Assembly: GCA_004555725.1 (NCBI GenBank)
Contig: SFHC01000013.1
Span: 1-58,470 of the forward strand
Source of the DNA: [Eubacterium] saphenum
GTDB lineage: Bacteria; Bacillota; Clostridia; Peptostreptococcales; Anaerovoracaceae
Direction: 5' to 3'
DNA: 58,470 bases
The notes beneath the pieces are model-generated. The model was given only the letters and a program-made list of their open reading frames with translations. It did no database searches and was not told the origin of the DNA. The position numbers and the translations under genes were made by a program. This document shows, piece after piece, positions 47,381-56,733 of this stretch (its first letter is position 1; each line of letters starts with the position of its first letter).

Positions 47381-48409
47381 ATGCACCATATTAATCATTT
47401 TGAGACAGCGAATATTGAAAACAGAAAACACCGCGTGTTCCTGGCAGCAATGATTACTGTTCTTGCCATGACCATGGTAATGGTGTTCAGCTTCTCAACC
47501 GTCAGCGCGTTTGCGGACTCCGGAACAATCAGCAAGGTTGTCACCAAGAATGACGGGAAGACATATACATACTATGTCAAGACAAGCCGCTCAGCTTCTG
47601 AGGTTAAGGACGGCATTGCTGATTATCTTCAGGATAAGGATGACAGCATTGAGTCAGTCAGCATTGATGACCAGAATGAAATTACTGTTACACCGGTAAC
47701 AGAACAGAAGCGTGCTGCAGATGAGAGTGAATCCAATGATGAGACTCTGAGCTTTAAATCTTTCTGCAAGAAAGTCGTAAAGGACAATGCACTGAATATC
47801 AAGACGGTTTCTTCTGATGAAGAAGTCGTTTCCACGATTCCGTACGACACCGTAAACAAGACTTCTTCCACAATGAGAAAGACCACCAAGAAGGTTACCG
47901 GCGGAGTCAAGGGTAAAGTCGTTAAGAACTACAAGGTAACGAGAGAGAATGGAAAAGTAACGGATAAGACATACGTCTCTACTACAACCAAAGATCCTGT
48001 TGATAAAGTCGTAACGACAGGAACCGGTTCTGTAAATGCTGTAGGAAGAACTTTCTCCGGCACGACAGGAAAGGAAGTCGTCGACTATGCAAAGCAGTTC
48101 GTCGGTAATCCGTATGTCTATGGCGGAACAAGCCTGACCAACGGCTGTGACTGCTCAGGATTTATTTATTCCGTATACAGGCACTTCGGCCTGAACGTAC
48201 CGAGAATCCCGTATTCCGCAGGAAAATCTGTTTCTCTCAGCAAACTGCATCCTGGAGACATCATCATCTACAGCGGACACTTTGCAATGTACGCTGGAAA
48301 CGGTCAGGTCGTTCATGCGATCAACTATCAGTACGGCATCCGTGTGACTTCGATGTACTTTGCCAAGGTGCCGCGCGCTGCAAGAAGAGTGGTTACTGAC
48401 GCAGAGTAG
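47381..48409 (+). CDS. Secreted cell-wall hydrolase with G5-like and NlpC/P60 domains
   Basis: A 342-residue secreted peptidoglycan hydrolase. The signal peptide ends about residue 45 (TVSAFA). A G5-like domain spans about 148-215 (starts VVSTIPYDTV, ends KDPVDKVVTTG), preceded by a domain I do not recognise. The C-terminal NlpC/P60 endopeptidase (about 228-342) has the catalytic Cys in NGCDCSGFIYSVYRH and His residues in SGHFAMYAGNGQVVHA. It would cleave stem peptides during wall growth. It is a single-gene unit. Confidence 0.92.
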   Translation: MHHINHFETANIENRKHRVFLAAMITVLAMTMVMVFSFSTVSAFADSGTISKVVTKNDGKTYTYYVKTSRSASEVKDGIADYLQDKDDSIESVSIDDQNEITVTPVTEQKRAADESESNDETLSFKSFCKKVVKDNALNIKTVSSDEEVVSTIPYDTVNKTSSTMRKTTKKVTGGVKGKVVKNYKVTRENGKVTDKTYVSTTTKDPVDKVVTTGTGSVNAVGRTFSGTTGKEVVDYAKQFVGNPYVYGGTSLTNGCDCSGFIYSVYRHFGLNVPRIPYSAGKSVSLSKLHPGDIIIYSGHFAMYAGNGQVVHAINYQYGIRVTSMYFAKVPRAARRVVTDAE

Positions 48410-48449
48410 TACATATGCAGACAATAAGAATTGAACATTGTTGATTTTA

Positions 48450-48486
48450 CCCTTCGGAGAATTCGTTCTCCGGGGGGATTTTTTTA
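48450..48486 (+). terminator. Terminator of the NlpC/P60 gene
   Basis: CGGAGAA and TTCTCCG pair around a TTCG tetraloop, extended by G-U pairs, followed by TTTTTTT. Confidence 0.9.
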
Positions 48487-48588
48487 GTTTTGGGAAGCGG
48501 AGTTCCGGCGATCCTCTTGTGCAGGTTCATTTTGTCGAGATATATTGTAAATTACTATGACATTAATATGTAATATTGGTGATTCGAA

Positions 48589-48618
48589 TTGGTATGATCG
48601 TCTCTGGAAGACTATACT
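48589..48618 (+). promoter_or_regulatory. Promoter of the transglutaminase-like gene
   Basis: TTGGTA (48589-48594) and TATACT (48613-48618) are separated by 18 bp. Confidence 0.5.
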
Positions 48619-48675
48619 GAATGTGGTTAATTTATGTATGGTTTGTGATGAATTCACAAAAGGAGGGTTCATTCG

Positions 48676-50310
48676 ATGAACATGAAAACAATGAGCCGCA
48701 GGGTTCTGGTCGTATGCATGGCTGTGCTGATCACAGCAGCTTTCTGCATCACCAATCCGGCGGAAACTTTTGCGGCATCAAAGCTGAAGGTGACACCGGC
48801 TTCCAAGACACTGAAAGCAGGGAAAACAGCCGCATTCAAGGCAAACAAATCCGTAAAATGGTCGGTTGTAAAAGGAAAGAATGTAATCAAAATTACATCG
48901 AAGTCCTCTAAGAAGGCCGTTGTAAAGGGACTGAAGGCCGGCAAGGCTGTCCTGGCTGCGAAGGCCGGCAAAACAGTAGTGAAAGCGTCTGTGAAGGTCG
49001 TAAAGACTGGAAAAGCTTCTGCGCTGAAATCCTTCAGCCTGGCTGCATCCTGCACGCATAATTCTCTGGGTGTCAACGGAGCGTGCGTAGTCAGCGTGGC
49101 AAAGGTTGCTCCGGCATCGGCAAGCAAGAGTGTAACGTTCAGCTCCAGTGATGAGAGCATTGCGACTGTAAACGCAAAGTCCGGACTGGTTACTGGGGTT
49201 AAGACCGGCGTGGTGACGATCACAGCAGTGTCCAATGTCAATAAGGCGGTCAAGGCCTCCATTAAGCTGAATGTGGTTAAGACGCAGTGCGGAACAGTGG
49301 ATACCAAGATCGACATGACGAATGCCAAGACGTATCCGAAGGGAAAGATTGTTAAACTCTGGGTTCCGGTTGCACAGACAACGGACAACCAGAAGGTGAA
49401 GGAAGTCAAGGTCAGCGCGCCAAAGGCTGCAGTCGCTAAGATTACAACAGACATCGAAGGCAACAAAGCTGCGTACATCGAGTGGGACAAGAACACTGAA
49501 CCGGCAGACAGAACGGCGGATATCAGCTTCTATGCCTGCAGAAAAGAAGTAGTAAAGCCGACACTGAAAGAGAGCGGCAAGGTTGACACCAAGAAGATGG
49601 CAAAGTATCTGAAGGAGACCTCCAAGAGCGGTTCGCTGACCAGCGGAATCGTAAAAGAGTCTTCTGATGAAGCACTGAAAGACGCAGGAAATCCGACGAC
49701 CGTTCTCGGAAAGACCAGAGCGATCTACGACTGGACAGTTAAGCACCTTGTCCGCAAAGATACCAATCAGACATCTGTTGGCAAGGTTCTCGGCTGCGGA
49801 GACGGTGACGTTGTAAGAATTCTGAAAGAGAAGCAGCCGGGCGGTCACTGCACAGACATTAACTCTGTATTCATCGCACTTCTGCGTTCCCAGGGAATTC
49901 CGGCAAGAGAAATGTTCGGTATTCGTATGACAACTGCAGAGAACAGCGAGACTGGCGACATCACCGGAGGTCAGCACTGCAGAGCGCAGTTCTATCTTCC
50001 GGGAACCGGCTGGGTTGAGGCAGACCCGGGCGACGCGCTGAAGATGATCAAGACCAAGGCAAACGGTGATAAGTCATCTCCGGAAGCTAAGGCGTTTATC
50101 GAGCAGTACTGGGGCGGAAACAACGAGCAGTGGGTTGAGCTTGCAGAAGGAAGAGACCTGACGCTCAATCCTAAACAGGAAGGTCCTGCACTGAACAACT
50201 TCGGCTATCCGTATGCAGAGGTTGACGGAGAAATGGCAGACTACTACAATGCAGGAACATTTGCCTACACTATTACGTTCACCAAGGGCACTGATACAGA
50301 CTGCTGCTAG
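48676..50310 (+). CDS. Secreted protein with two Big_2 domains and a transglutaminase-like domain
   Basis: A 544-residue secreted protein. A signal peptide (to about 34, ETFAAS) is followed by two bacterial Ig-like (Big_2) domains, about 35-115 and 118-200, the first very Lys/Ala-rich (LKAGKAVLAAKAGK). The C-terminal transglutaminase-like domain (about 330-450) shows the Cys-His-Asp triad: Cys in QPGGHCTDINSVF, His in GGQHCRAQFYLPG and Asp in GWVEADPGD. It is more likely a protease or wall-protein-processing enzyme than a cross-linker. The ribosome-binding site is AAAGGAGGG. Confidence 0.88.
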   Translation: MNMKTMSRRVLVVCMAVLITAAFCITNPAETFAASKLKVTPASKTLKAGKTAAFKANKSVKWSVVKGKNVIKITSKSSKKAVVKGLKAGKAVLAAKAGKTVVKASVKVVKTGKASALKSFSLAASCTHNSLGVNGACVVSVAKVAPASASKSVTFSSSDESIATVNAKSGLVTGVKTGVVTITAVSNVNKAVKASIKLNVVKTQCGTVDTKIDMTNAKTYPKGKIVKLWVPVAQTTDNQKVKEVKVSAPKAAVAKITTDIEGNKAAYIEWDKNTEPADRTADISFYACRKEVVKPTLKESGKVDTKKMAKYLKETSKSGSLTSGIVKESSDEALKDAGNPTTVLGKTRAIYDWTVKHLVRKDTNQTSVGKVLGCGDGDVVRILKEKQPGGHCTDINSVFIALLRSQGIPAREMFGIRMTTAENSETGDITGGQHCRAQFYLPGTGWVEADPGDALKMIKTKANGDKSSPEAKAFIEQYWGGNNEQWVELAEGRDLTLNPKQEGPALNNFGYPYAEVDGEMADYYNAGTFAYTITFTKGTDTDCC

Positions 50311-50337
50311 TTGAATCGTAGAATGACAAATAATATC

Positions 50338-50369
50338 ATGAGGCTGCGTATCCGCGGCCTCATTTTTTC
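50338..50369 (+). terminator. Terminator of the transglutaminase-like gene
   Basis: ATGAGGC and GCCTCAT pair, with an inner GCG/CGC helix, followed by TTTTTT. Confidence 0.85.
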
Positions 50370-50382
50370 AAGGAGAATAACC

Positions 50383-51366
50383 ATGTGTAAAGATAAACAA
50401 TTGTACAGGAAACCTGCGGCGATGATTTCACTTGCGGTCGTTCTGGTTTTGATCCTTGCGGTCTCCTTTGGTTTCTGCACACCGGTTCATGCGGCAAAGG
50501 CGGTAAAACCAAAGAAGATTTCCATTCGGGCGGATAAGAGTACGATAACTGTCGGTCAGAAGACACGCGTGCGTGTGACCAATACTGTTCCGTCAAAGGC
50601 TGACAAGTCCGTAACTTGGAAAACCAGCAGCGTAAAGAAGGCCAGGATCAGCAGCAAGGGCGTGGTCACTGCGCTGAAAGCTGGGAAAGTCACGGTCACT
50701 GCCGTTTCTAAGCGAAACAGTAAAGTCTCCGCAAAAACGGTCCTGACGATAAAGGCTGCAGAAAAGTCAGGAAGCGTAATCGAAACGAAAGACGGAATTA
50801 CCGTTGATCACAAAAAGAAGACCGTATCTTTCCAGGCAAAGGTGAACGGAAACTATCTGAACGGTGCTAAGACGATGCACGTCGCTGTCTCCCGCATGGG
50901 AACCATGGCCAGGTACGCGATGCTGAAGGCGCAGTGTCCGTATTACGCTGCTCCTGGAGCGTTCTATAACGGCATGCTGTCCATCGGCGCTAAACCGTGG
51001 AATACAGAACGCAACGACTTGAAAGAAGGAGAAAAAATCGGCGATGATAAATCCAAGATTGCGAATGCAGACTACAGCCATGTCAAGGTGACGCTGACCT
51101 GGCCGGGACAGTTCGCTCCGGTTCCGCTGGAGAATGTACTCCTGGATGACAGCGGAAATCACCCGGTGCTGGATATGGTCTTCTCCGGAAATCAGGCCAA
51201 TCAGAAGGTAAGTGCTTCCGGCTGTATGATCTGCACCAACAGCTGCTATTATGGGGCGATTTCCAATCAGGCAAACGGGTACAGCACTGCTGGCAAGTAT
51301 CATATTGACGCGGCGCATTTTCCTGCGGCGGATACGCTGGTTACCGTAACGGTTTCTTTAAAATAG
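50383..51366 (+). CDS. Secreted Big_2 protein with YdjY-like C-terminal domain
   Basis: A 327-residue secreted protein. The signal peptide or anchor spans about 10-38 (ends PVHAA). One Big_2 domain occupies about 39-127 (KKISIRADKSTITVGQKTRV to TVLTIKA). The C-terminal part resembles the YdjY domain: TMHVAVSRMGTMARYAML, SIGAKPWN, VKVTLTWPG and LDMVFSGNQ. A CMICTNSC segment near residue 287 may bind a metal or form disulfides. The ATG at 50383 follows AAGGAGAAT. It has no promoter clearer than read-through past the preceding terminator. Confidence 0.75.
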   Translation: MCKDKQLYRKPAAMISLAVVLVLILAVSFGFCTPVHAAKAVKPKKISIRADKSTITVGQKTRVRVTNTVPSKADKSVTWKTSSVKKARISSKGVVTALKAGKVTVTAVSKRNSKVSAKTVLTIKAAEKSGSVIETKDGITVDHKKKTVSFQAKVNGNYLNGAKTMHVAVSRMGTMARYAMLKAQCPYYAAPGAFYNGMLSIGAKPWNTERNDLKEGEKIGDDKSKIANADYSHVKVTLTWPGQFAPVPLENVLLDDSGNHPVLDMVFSGNQANQKVSASGCMICTNSCYYGAISNQANGYSTAGKYHIDAAHFPAADTLVTVTVSLK

Positions 51367-51368
51367 TA

Positions 51369-51414
51369 AAAACCGGATTCCAGAATCAATGAACCTGATC
51401 TGGAATCCGGTTTT
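51369..51414. terminator. Bidirectional terminator between convergent genes
   Basis: A perfect 16-bp stem (51369-51384 with 51399-51414) has an A run on the left and a T run on the right, serving both the Big_2 gene and the minus-strand DUF815 gene. Confidence 0.92.
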
Positions 51415-51427
51415 ATAATAGTCGTAA

Positions 51428-52660
51428 TTACTGGAGTCCGATGGCAACCTGCTGGATAAACTGGCGGGCTGTGCGCGGGCTTCTTCCGCTGCTTCTGATC
51501 GCGAAGGCTTCTGCTTTTCTGCAGAGTTCGTCTTCCGGCATGTCGATGTTTTCTTCCGCGGCGAGTTTCTTGACGATCTCCAGATAGAGATCTTTCTCCG
51601 GCCGCTGGAAGGTAATGGTCAGTCCGAACCGTGCAGACAGGCTCATCGTCTGCTGTAAGGTGTCGTTTAAGTGGATATCGCTGCCGGAGCGGTCTTCTGC
51701 GAGCTCCCGGACCAGATGGCGGCGGTTGCTGCTGGCGTAAATTGCGATGTTGTCCGATTTTCCGGTTACGCTTCCCTCAAGCATACCTTTCAGACAGCTG
51801 AAGTTGTCGTCTTCTGTCGTAAAGCTGAGGTCGTCGATGAAAAAGATGAACTTCAGCGGGGTGTTATACAGCTGGTCGATGATTTTCGGGATCTCATGCA
51901 GCTGGGTCTTTTCAAACTCGATAAGGCGAACGCCCTGATCTGCGAATGCTGCCGCGCATGCCTTGATGGTGGAAGATTTACCTGTGCCGGCATCTCCGTA
52001 AAGCAGGACGTTGGCTGCGCCTCTTCCTTCGGCGAGCGCGCGTGTGTTTTCATATACCAGCCGGCGTTCACGCTCGTAGCCGTAGAGCTGATCCAGAGTC
52101 TGCGGGTCGGCAAATTTTACAGGGACAAGGGTGCCGTTTTGTACGGTAAATGAGCGGGCCGTTCTGAATTTGCCGTATCCCTTTTCCGGAATTTCAGCAA
52201 TGAACTTCTGGTAGGAGGATAAGAGGCTCACACCGGAATTGGTCCATCCCGGGAGCCACTGAGCCGCTGCTGACGGATCCAGCCCGCGCTCTTTCATGCT
52301 GGCTGCAATGGCCGAGGCGGCATCTTCCGGTGTAAACTGAGAAATACTCTGCAGAATCCCCAGATCCCGCATAGCTGCATTTTCCAGTGAAGGCGAAATC
52401 TCTTCACCGGTAACTTTCTTTTTTAGGTAAATGTTCTGATCATTTTCAATGTAGTTCTGGATGAATGTTCCAAGATCGCCGTCTGCAGAAATAAATAATG
52501 CACTTGAAAAGGCTCCGGTCTGAGTGATCTGATCATCCAGGGAGCCGTTTTCAACTGCATATAAAAGTTTCTGAAGCGCAGATACTGTCGGAGTATCCAA
52601 TATGCTTCTGAAAACGGAGAGGGCATTGATCTGGAAACGCAGTGTTTCTAAATTCTTCAT
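51428..52660 (-). CDS. DUF815-family AAA-like ATPase
   Basis: A 410-residue cytoplasmic ATPase of the DUF815 family, function unknown. The N-terminal 180 residues are not recognised. The AAA module carries Walker A LLYGDAGTGKSSTIKA near residue 225, Walker B FIFFIDDLSFTTEDDNF near 275 and the SSGRSPRTARQFIQQ end segment. An in-frame TTG at 52672 directly abuts AAGGA; the ATG at 52660 is preferred. It is a single-gene minus-strand unit with its own promoter. Confidence 0.85.
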   Translation of the reverse strand: MKNLETLRFQINALSVFRSILDTPTVSALQKLLYAVENGSLDDQITQTGAFSSALFISADGDLGTFIQNYIENDQNIYLKKKVTGEEISPSLENAAMRDLGILQSISQFTPEDAASAIAASMKERGLDPSAAAQWLPGWTNSGVSLLSSYQKFIAEIPEKGYGKFRTARSFTVQNGTLVPVKFADPQTLDQLYGYERERRLVYENTRALAEGRGAANVLLYGDAGTGKSSTIKACAAAFADQGVRLIEFEKTQLHEIPKIIDQLYNTPLKFIFFIDDLSFTTEDDNFSCLKGMLEGSVTGKSDNIAIYASSNRRHLVRELAEDRSGSDIHLNDTLQQTMSLSARFGLTITFQRPEKDLYLEIVKKLAAEENIDMPEDELCRKAEAFAIRSSGRSPRTARQFIQQVAIGLQ

Positions 52661-52829
52661 TGTTCCAACCAATCCTTGCTGTTTCCTGTGAATATTTAAT
52701 TGATCGTTTTCAGATGTTCTCCTGATGCATTTACTGGAGCTGAGCTATATTTAACTATCTGCTCCGTGCGATCCGGCACCCTGGCGGCACACTCTGAAAT
52801 CTGCATCTCATCTGTTTTCCGATGCCTTT

Positions 52830-52858
52830 ATGTTACCGCTCTAACTGTGAATTGTCAA
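52830..52858 (-). promoter_or_regulatory. Promoter of the DUF815 gene
   Basis: On the minus strand TTGACA (52858-52853) and TAACAT (52835-52830) are 17 bp apart; the leader is about 160 nt. Confidence 0.7.
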
Positions 52859-53020
52859 CAAGAAGAGAGAAATTAATTGTTGGATACATACAATTGTGTT
52901 TAAATAATTATACATTAACGCACTAATGCGATAAAGTAAGCATGCAGATGGGAAATGATCATGGAAATCGCAGAGAATGGCTTTTTATGAGGCGTCTCGC
53001 TTTTAATCCGTGATAACTTG

Positions 53021-53029
53021 TGTTAAAAT
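53021..53029 (+). promoter_or_regulatory. Extended -10 promoter of valS
   Basis: TGTTAAAAT is an extended -10 with a poor -35 (TTTTAA at 53001-53006). The leader is about 110 nt. Confidence 0.4.
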
Positions 53030-53055
53030 AACGAATATGATTAACGTTCGGAGGG

Positions 53056-53103
53056 ATCAACGTGTGAGACGACCGGTTCGGCCTCTTGCAGAGTTGATTT
53101 TTT
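53056..53103 (+). terminator. Terminator-like hairpin in the valS leader
   Basis: ATCAAC (53056-53061) pairs with GTTGAT (53093-53098), with inner GAG/CTC and CCG/CGG pairings, and runs into TTTTTT. Lying about 40 nt before the valS start, it may act as an attenuator. A T-box was not recognised. Confidence 0.5.
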
Positions 53104-53144
53104 GTCGAATGGGAAATTACAACAATAATGAAGGACGGGAAGTT

Positions 53145-55874
53145 ATGAAGAAGAATTTACCGAAAACCTATGACCCGAAAGCATTCGAGGATAGACTGTA
53201 TTCCATGTGGGAGGAAAGCGGCTCTTTCCATGCAGAAAATACAGATGATAAGCCGCCGTTTACGATTATTATGCCGCCTCCGAATATCACCGGAAAGCTG
53301 CACATGGGACACGCTCTGGACCAGACTCTGCAGGACGCGCTGATCCGCTATAAGAGGATGCGTGGATATAATGCGCTGTGGCTGCCGGGTTCGGACCATG
53401 CGAGCATCGCGACTGAGGTTAAGGTTGCGAACAAGATCCGCGAGGAGGAAGGCCTGGAGAAGGAAGATCTCGGAAGAGAAGAATTCCTGAAGCGCGCATG
53501 GGCATGGAAAGAAGAGTTCGGCGGAAGAATCACGCGTCAGTGCAGAAAGCTCGGAGACTCATGCGACTGGAGCAGAGAGCGGTTCACGCTGGATGAGGGA
53601 TGCAGCAGAGCTGTCCGCACATTCTTTGTACGGCTGTATAAGAAGGGCCTGATTTACAGAGGAAACCGTCTGATTAACTGGTGCCCGAGCTGCAAGACTT
53701 CCCTGTCTGACGCTGAGGTTGAGCATGAGGATAAGGAAGGGTTCTACTGGTATTTCCGTTATCCGGCAGTGAATAAAGGCGATAAGGACATCATCGTTGC
53801 GACTTCCCGTCCGGAGACGATGTTCGGCGATGTGGCGATCGCGGTTGCTGAGGATGATGAGCGATATAAGGATCAGGTCGGAGAAAAGGTTGTTCTGCCG
53901 ATCGTCGGAAGAGAGATTCCGGTTATTGCAGACCCGTATCCGGATCCTGAGAAAGGAACGGGTGCGGTTAAGATTACGCCGGCGCACGATCCGAACGACT
54001 TTGAAGTCGGACAGAGACATGATCTTGAGATCATGAGCTGCATCAATGAGGACGGAACAATGAACGAACTCGCCGGAAAGTATGCCGGCATGGATCGCTA
54101 CGAGTGCAGAAAGCAGTGGGTTGCGGATCTGGATGCTGCCGGATATCTGGTGAAGACGGAGAAGATGACCATTCCTACGGGAACCTGCTACCGCTGCCAT
54201 ACGGCGATCGAGCCGATGCTGTCCGATCAGTGGTTTGTGAAGATGGAGGATCTGGCAAAGCCGGCTCTGAAGGCTGCGCAGGACGGAGACGTTCAGTTCG
54301 TACCGCCTAGATTTGTAAAGACGTATAACCACTGGCTGGAGGATATTCATGACTGGTGCATTTCCCGTCAGCTGTGGTGGGGGCATCAGATACCTGCATG
54401 GTACTGCCAGGACTGCGGCGAGACGATCGTTGCGGAAGAGGACCCGACCTGCTGCCCGAAGTGCGGTTCTAAGAATCTGAAGCAGGATGAGGATGTGCTG
54501 GACACGTGGTTCTCCTCTGCGCTGTGGCCGTTCTCCACACTCGGATGGCCGGACAAGACCAGGGACCTGGAATATTTCTATCCGACAGATGTCCTGGTTA
54601 CCGGATATGACATTATCTTCTTCTGGGTTGTCCGCATGATGTTCTCAGGCCTTGAGGCTATGGGAAAGACACCGTTCCATTATGTCTATCTGCACGGACT
54701 GGTCCGCGACTCACAGGGACGCAAGATGAGCAAGTCCCTTGGAAACGGAATCGATCCGCTGGAGGTTGTGGAACAGCACGGAGCAGACGCAATCCGGTTT
54801 ATGCTGAGCAATTCCATCACACCGGGAAATGATATGCGTTATCAGGAGGAAAAACTGATTGCCTCCAGAAACTTTGCCAATAAGCTGTGGAATGCGTCCA
54901 GATTCGTTATCATGAATCTCCAGGATGAAGATGGCAGCCTGCTTCCGATTGCGGACGGAGACAGTCTCGCGTTTGACCAGACTGAGGATTTCTCCGGCAT
55001 TGCGTTAAAAGACGAAGATAAGTGGATGATTTCCAGAATGAACGAGGCGGTTCAGTATGTGACGGACCAGTTTGAGAAATTTGAGCTCGGACTCGCTTCA
55101 CAGAGGGTATACGATCTGATCTGGAATGAATACTGCGACTGGTACATTGAGCTGGTCAAGAAGAGACTCTGGGGCGAGGATGAAGAGGATAAGAAGGTTG
55201 CGAGATTCTCGCTGCTCCTGGTTCTGAAGAATATTCTGAAGCTCCTGCATCCGTTTATGCCGTTTATCACAGAGGAAATCTGGGATGCACTTCCGCATGC
55301 AGACAAAGAATCTGAGGGCTGCAAGAACGGATATCTGATCTGTGCGCACTGGCCGGCTTATGCGGAATCACGCAGTTTCCCGGAGGAGGAGAGCGCGCTC
55401 TCAAGCATGATGGACGTCGTCACAGCGATCCGTAATATCCGTTCAGAGGCAAATGTTCAGCCGTCCAAGAAGGTCAGCGCAGTCATTCTCGCAGACGGAA
55501 AGGGAGAGGAAGAACTGAAGAGAGAGCAGGCGCATATTGCCGATCTCGGAAATCTGACCGGAATTTCATTTATTCATGAGAATCAGGACGCGCCTAAGAA
55601 TGCCATGTCCAAGACAGTGGCAGCCGGACAGATCTTTATTCCGATGGACGAGCTGGTCGACTACAAGGAAGAGTTCGACCGTCTCACGAAGGAAAAGAAG
55701 CGTCTGGAAGGTGAGGTTCAGAGAGCGGAGAAGAAACTTTCTAATCAGGGATTTGTTTCAAAAGCACCGGAGAAAGTTGTTCAGGAAGAACGAAATAAAC
55801 TGGAAGAGTATAAAGAAATGCTGAAGAATACGACAGAGCAGCTGAACACAGTTGCAGAACATATCGGAAAGTAG
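53145..55874 (+). CDS. valS: Valyl-tRNA synthetase
   Basis: A 909-residue class I synthetase. The HIGH motif lies in PPNITGKLHMGHALDQ near residue 52, the CP1 editing domain follows (about 185-350), a zinc-ribbon-like CQDCGETI...CCPKCGS insertion is near 425, and KMSKS in RKMSKSLGNGIDP is near 526. An anticodon-binding domain and a C-terminal coiled-coil arm (about 840-909) complete it. The frame is open back to 53010, through the leader hairpin; the ATG at 53145 matches the family N-terminus. Confidence 0.96.
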   Translation: MKKNLPKTYDPKAFEDRLYSMWEESGSFHAENTDDKPPFTIIMPPPNITGKLHMGHALDQTLQDALIRYKRMRGYNALWLPGSDHASIATEVKVANKIREEEGLEKEDLGREEFLKRAWAWKEEFGGRITRQCRKLGDSCDWSRERFTLDEGCSRAVRTFFVRLYKKGLIYRGNRLINWCPSCKTSLSDAEVEHEDKEGFYWYFRYPAVNKGDKDIIVATSRPETMFGDVAIAVAEDDERYKDQVGEKVVLPIVGREIPVIADPYPDPEKGTGAVKITPAHDPNDFEVGQRHDLEIMSCINEDGTMNELAGKYAGMDRYECRKQWVADLDAAGYLVKTEKMTIPTGTCYRCHTAIEPMLSDQWFVKMEDLAKPALKAAQDGDVQFVPPRFVKTYNHWLEDIHDWCISRQLWWGHQIPAWYCQDCGETIVAEEDPTCCPKCGSKNLKQDEDVLDTWFSSALWPFSTLGWPDKTRDLEYFYPTDVLVTGYDIIFFWVVRMMFSGLEAMGKTPFHYVYLHGLVRDSQGRKMSKSLGNGIDPLEVVEQHGADAIRFMLSNSITPGNDMRYQEEKLIASRNFANKLWNASRFVIMNLQDEDGSLLPIADGDSLAFDQTEDFSGIALKDEDKWMISRMNEAVQYVTDQFEKFELGLASQRVYDLIWNEYCDWYIELVKKRLWGEDEEDKKVARFSLLLVLKNILKLLHPFMPFITEEIWDALPHADKESEGCKNGYLICAHWPAYAESRSFPEEESALSSMMDVVTAIRNIRSEANVQPSKKVSAVILADGKGEEELKREQAHIADLGNLTGISFIHENQDAPKNAMSKTVAAGQIFIPMDELVDYKEEFDRLTKEKKRLEGEVQRAEKKLSNQGFVSKAPEKVVQEERNKLEEYKEMLKNTTEQLNTVAEHIGK

Positions 55875-55885
55875 TATAGTATTTG

Positions 55886-55938
55886 GCCTGGCTGTGTCAG
55901 CGGGAGTTTTGCCTGATGACCCGGCCGGGCTGTTTTTT
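55886..55938 (+). terminator. Terminator of valS
   Basis: GCCTGGC and GCCGGGC pair with one G-U, with an inner TCAG/CTGA helix, followed by TGTTTTTT. Confidence 0.8.
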
Positions 55939-55976
55939 CGATTGGTTTGTGTAGAATTCTGGACATGGGGGAGAAT

Positions 55977-56732
55977 ATGGACGAAGATATCATTCTGAAG
56001 GAGATCATTGATATCGGACAGGCCATGCTGGAGTGCGGCGCGGAAGTCAGCCGCTGCGAGGACAGCATGCGCAGAATGTGCAGGGCATATGAAGCAAAGC
56101 TCTGTGACTTCTTTATTCTGACATCCTGCATCATGGCAACGGTGCAGTGGCAGAACGGCAGAATGACGACGCAGATTCGCATGGTTAAGATGGGGTCTAC
56201 TGATTTTGACAAGCTGGACTATCTGAATGACCTGTCCAGATATGTCGTCAGGAATCGTCCGGATGAAGCTGCGCTTGCCGCGAGATTTCAGGACGTGATG
56301 AGCAGAAAGCCGATGACCAAGCCAATCTACTATATCGGATCGCTGTTAATCGCTTCCGGGTTCTGTGTGTTTTACGGAGGAACATTCCTGGATGCTCTGG
56401 CGGCAGGCGTCGTGGCGCTGATTGTCATGTATGTGAACCGGATTCTGGAACGCGTGGAAGACAATGCTTTTGTAAAGGATTTTGTCCTGTCATTTCTCCT
56501 GGGCTTTCTGTCTGCTGCATTTACTCATCTCGGGCTCGGAACGCATTCCTCGCCGGTAACGATCGGCTGCATCATGCTGTTAATCAGCGGACTCGGCGTG
56601 ACGAACGGAATACGGGACGCGCTTCACAGAGACATTGTATCTGGATTTCTGCGTGTGACAAATGCCTGTATGGGCGCTGCGGCGATTGCCAGCGGAATCA
56701 TGCTGGCCATGGTGATTTTCAGGAGGTTGTAG
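55977..56732 (+). CDS. Threonine/serine exporter family protein, large subunit (DUF1212, YjjP-like)
   Basis: A 251-residue membrane protein equivalent to the N-terminal half of ThrE. The soluble N-terminal region contains the family stretch IGQAMLECGAEVSRCEDSM; about five membrane helices follow residue 115. It pairs with the next gene, whose start is 1 nt after this stop, as in YjjP/YjjB systems that export succinate or amino acids. The substrate is not predictable. The ATG at 55977 follows GGGGGAG. Confidence 0.9.
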   Translation: MDEDIILKEIIDIGQAMLECGAEVSRCEDSMRRMCRAYEAKLCDFFILTSCIMATVQWQNGRMTTQIRMVKMGSTDFDKLDYLNDLSRYVVRNRPDEAALAARFQDVMSRKPMTKPIYYIGSLLIASGFCVFYGGTFLDALAAGVVALIVMYVNRILERVEDNAFVKDFVLSFLLGFLSAAFTHLGLGTHSSPVTIGCIMLLISGLGVTNGIRDALHRDIVSGFLRVTNACMGAAAIASGIMLAMVIFRRL

Positions 56733-56733
56733 A

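Noticed and set aside
52861..53144. T-box riboswitch before valS
   Set aside because: No AGGGTGGNACCGCG-like T-box sequence or specifier stem was found; only a terminator-like hairpin is supported.
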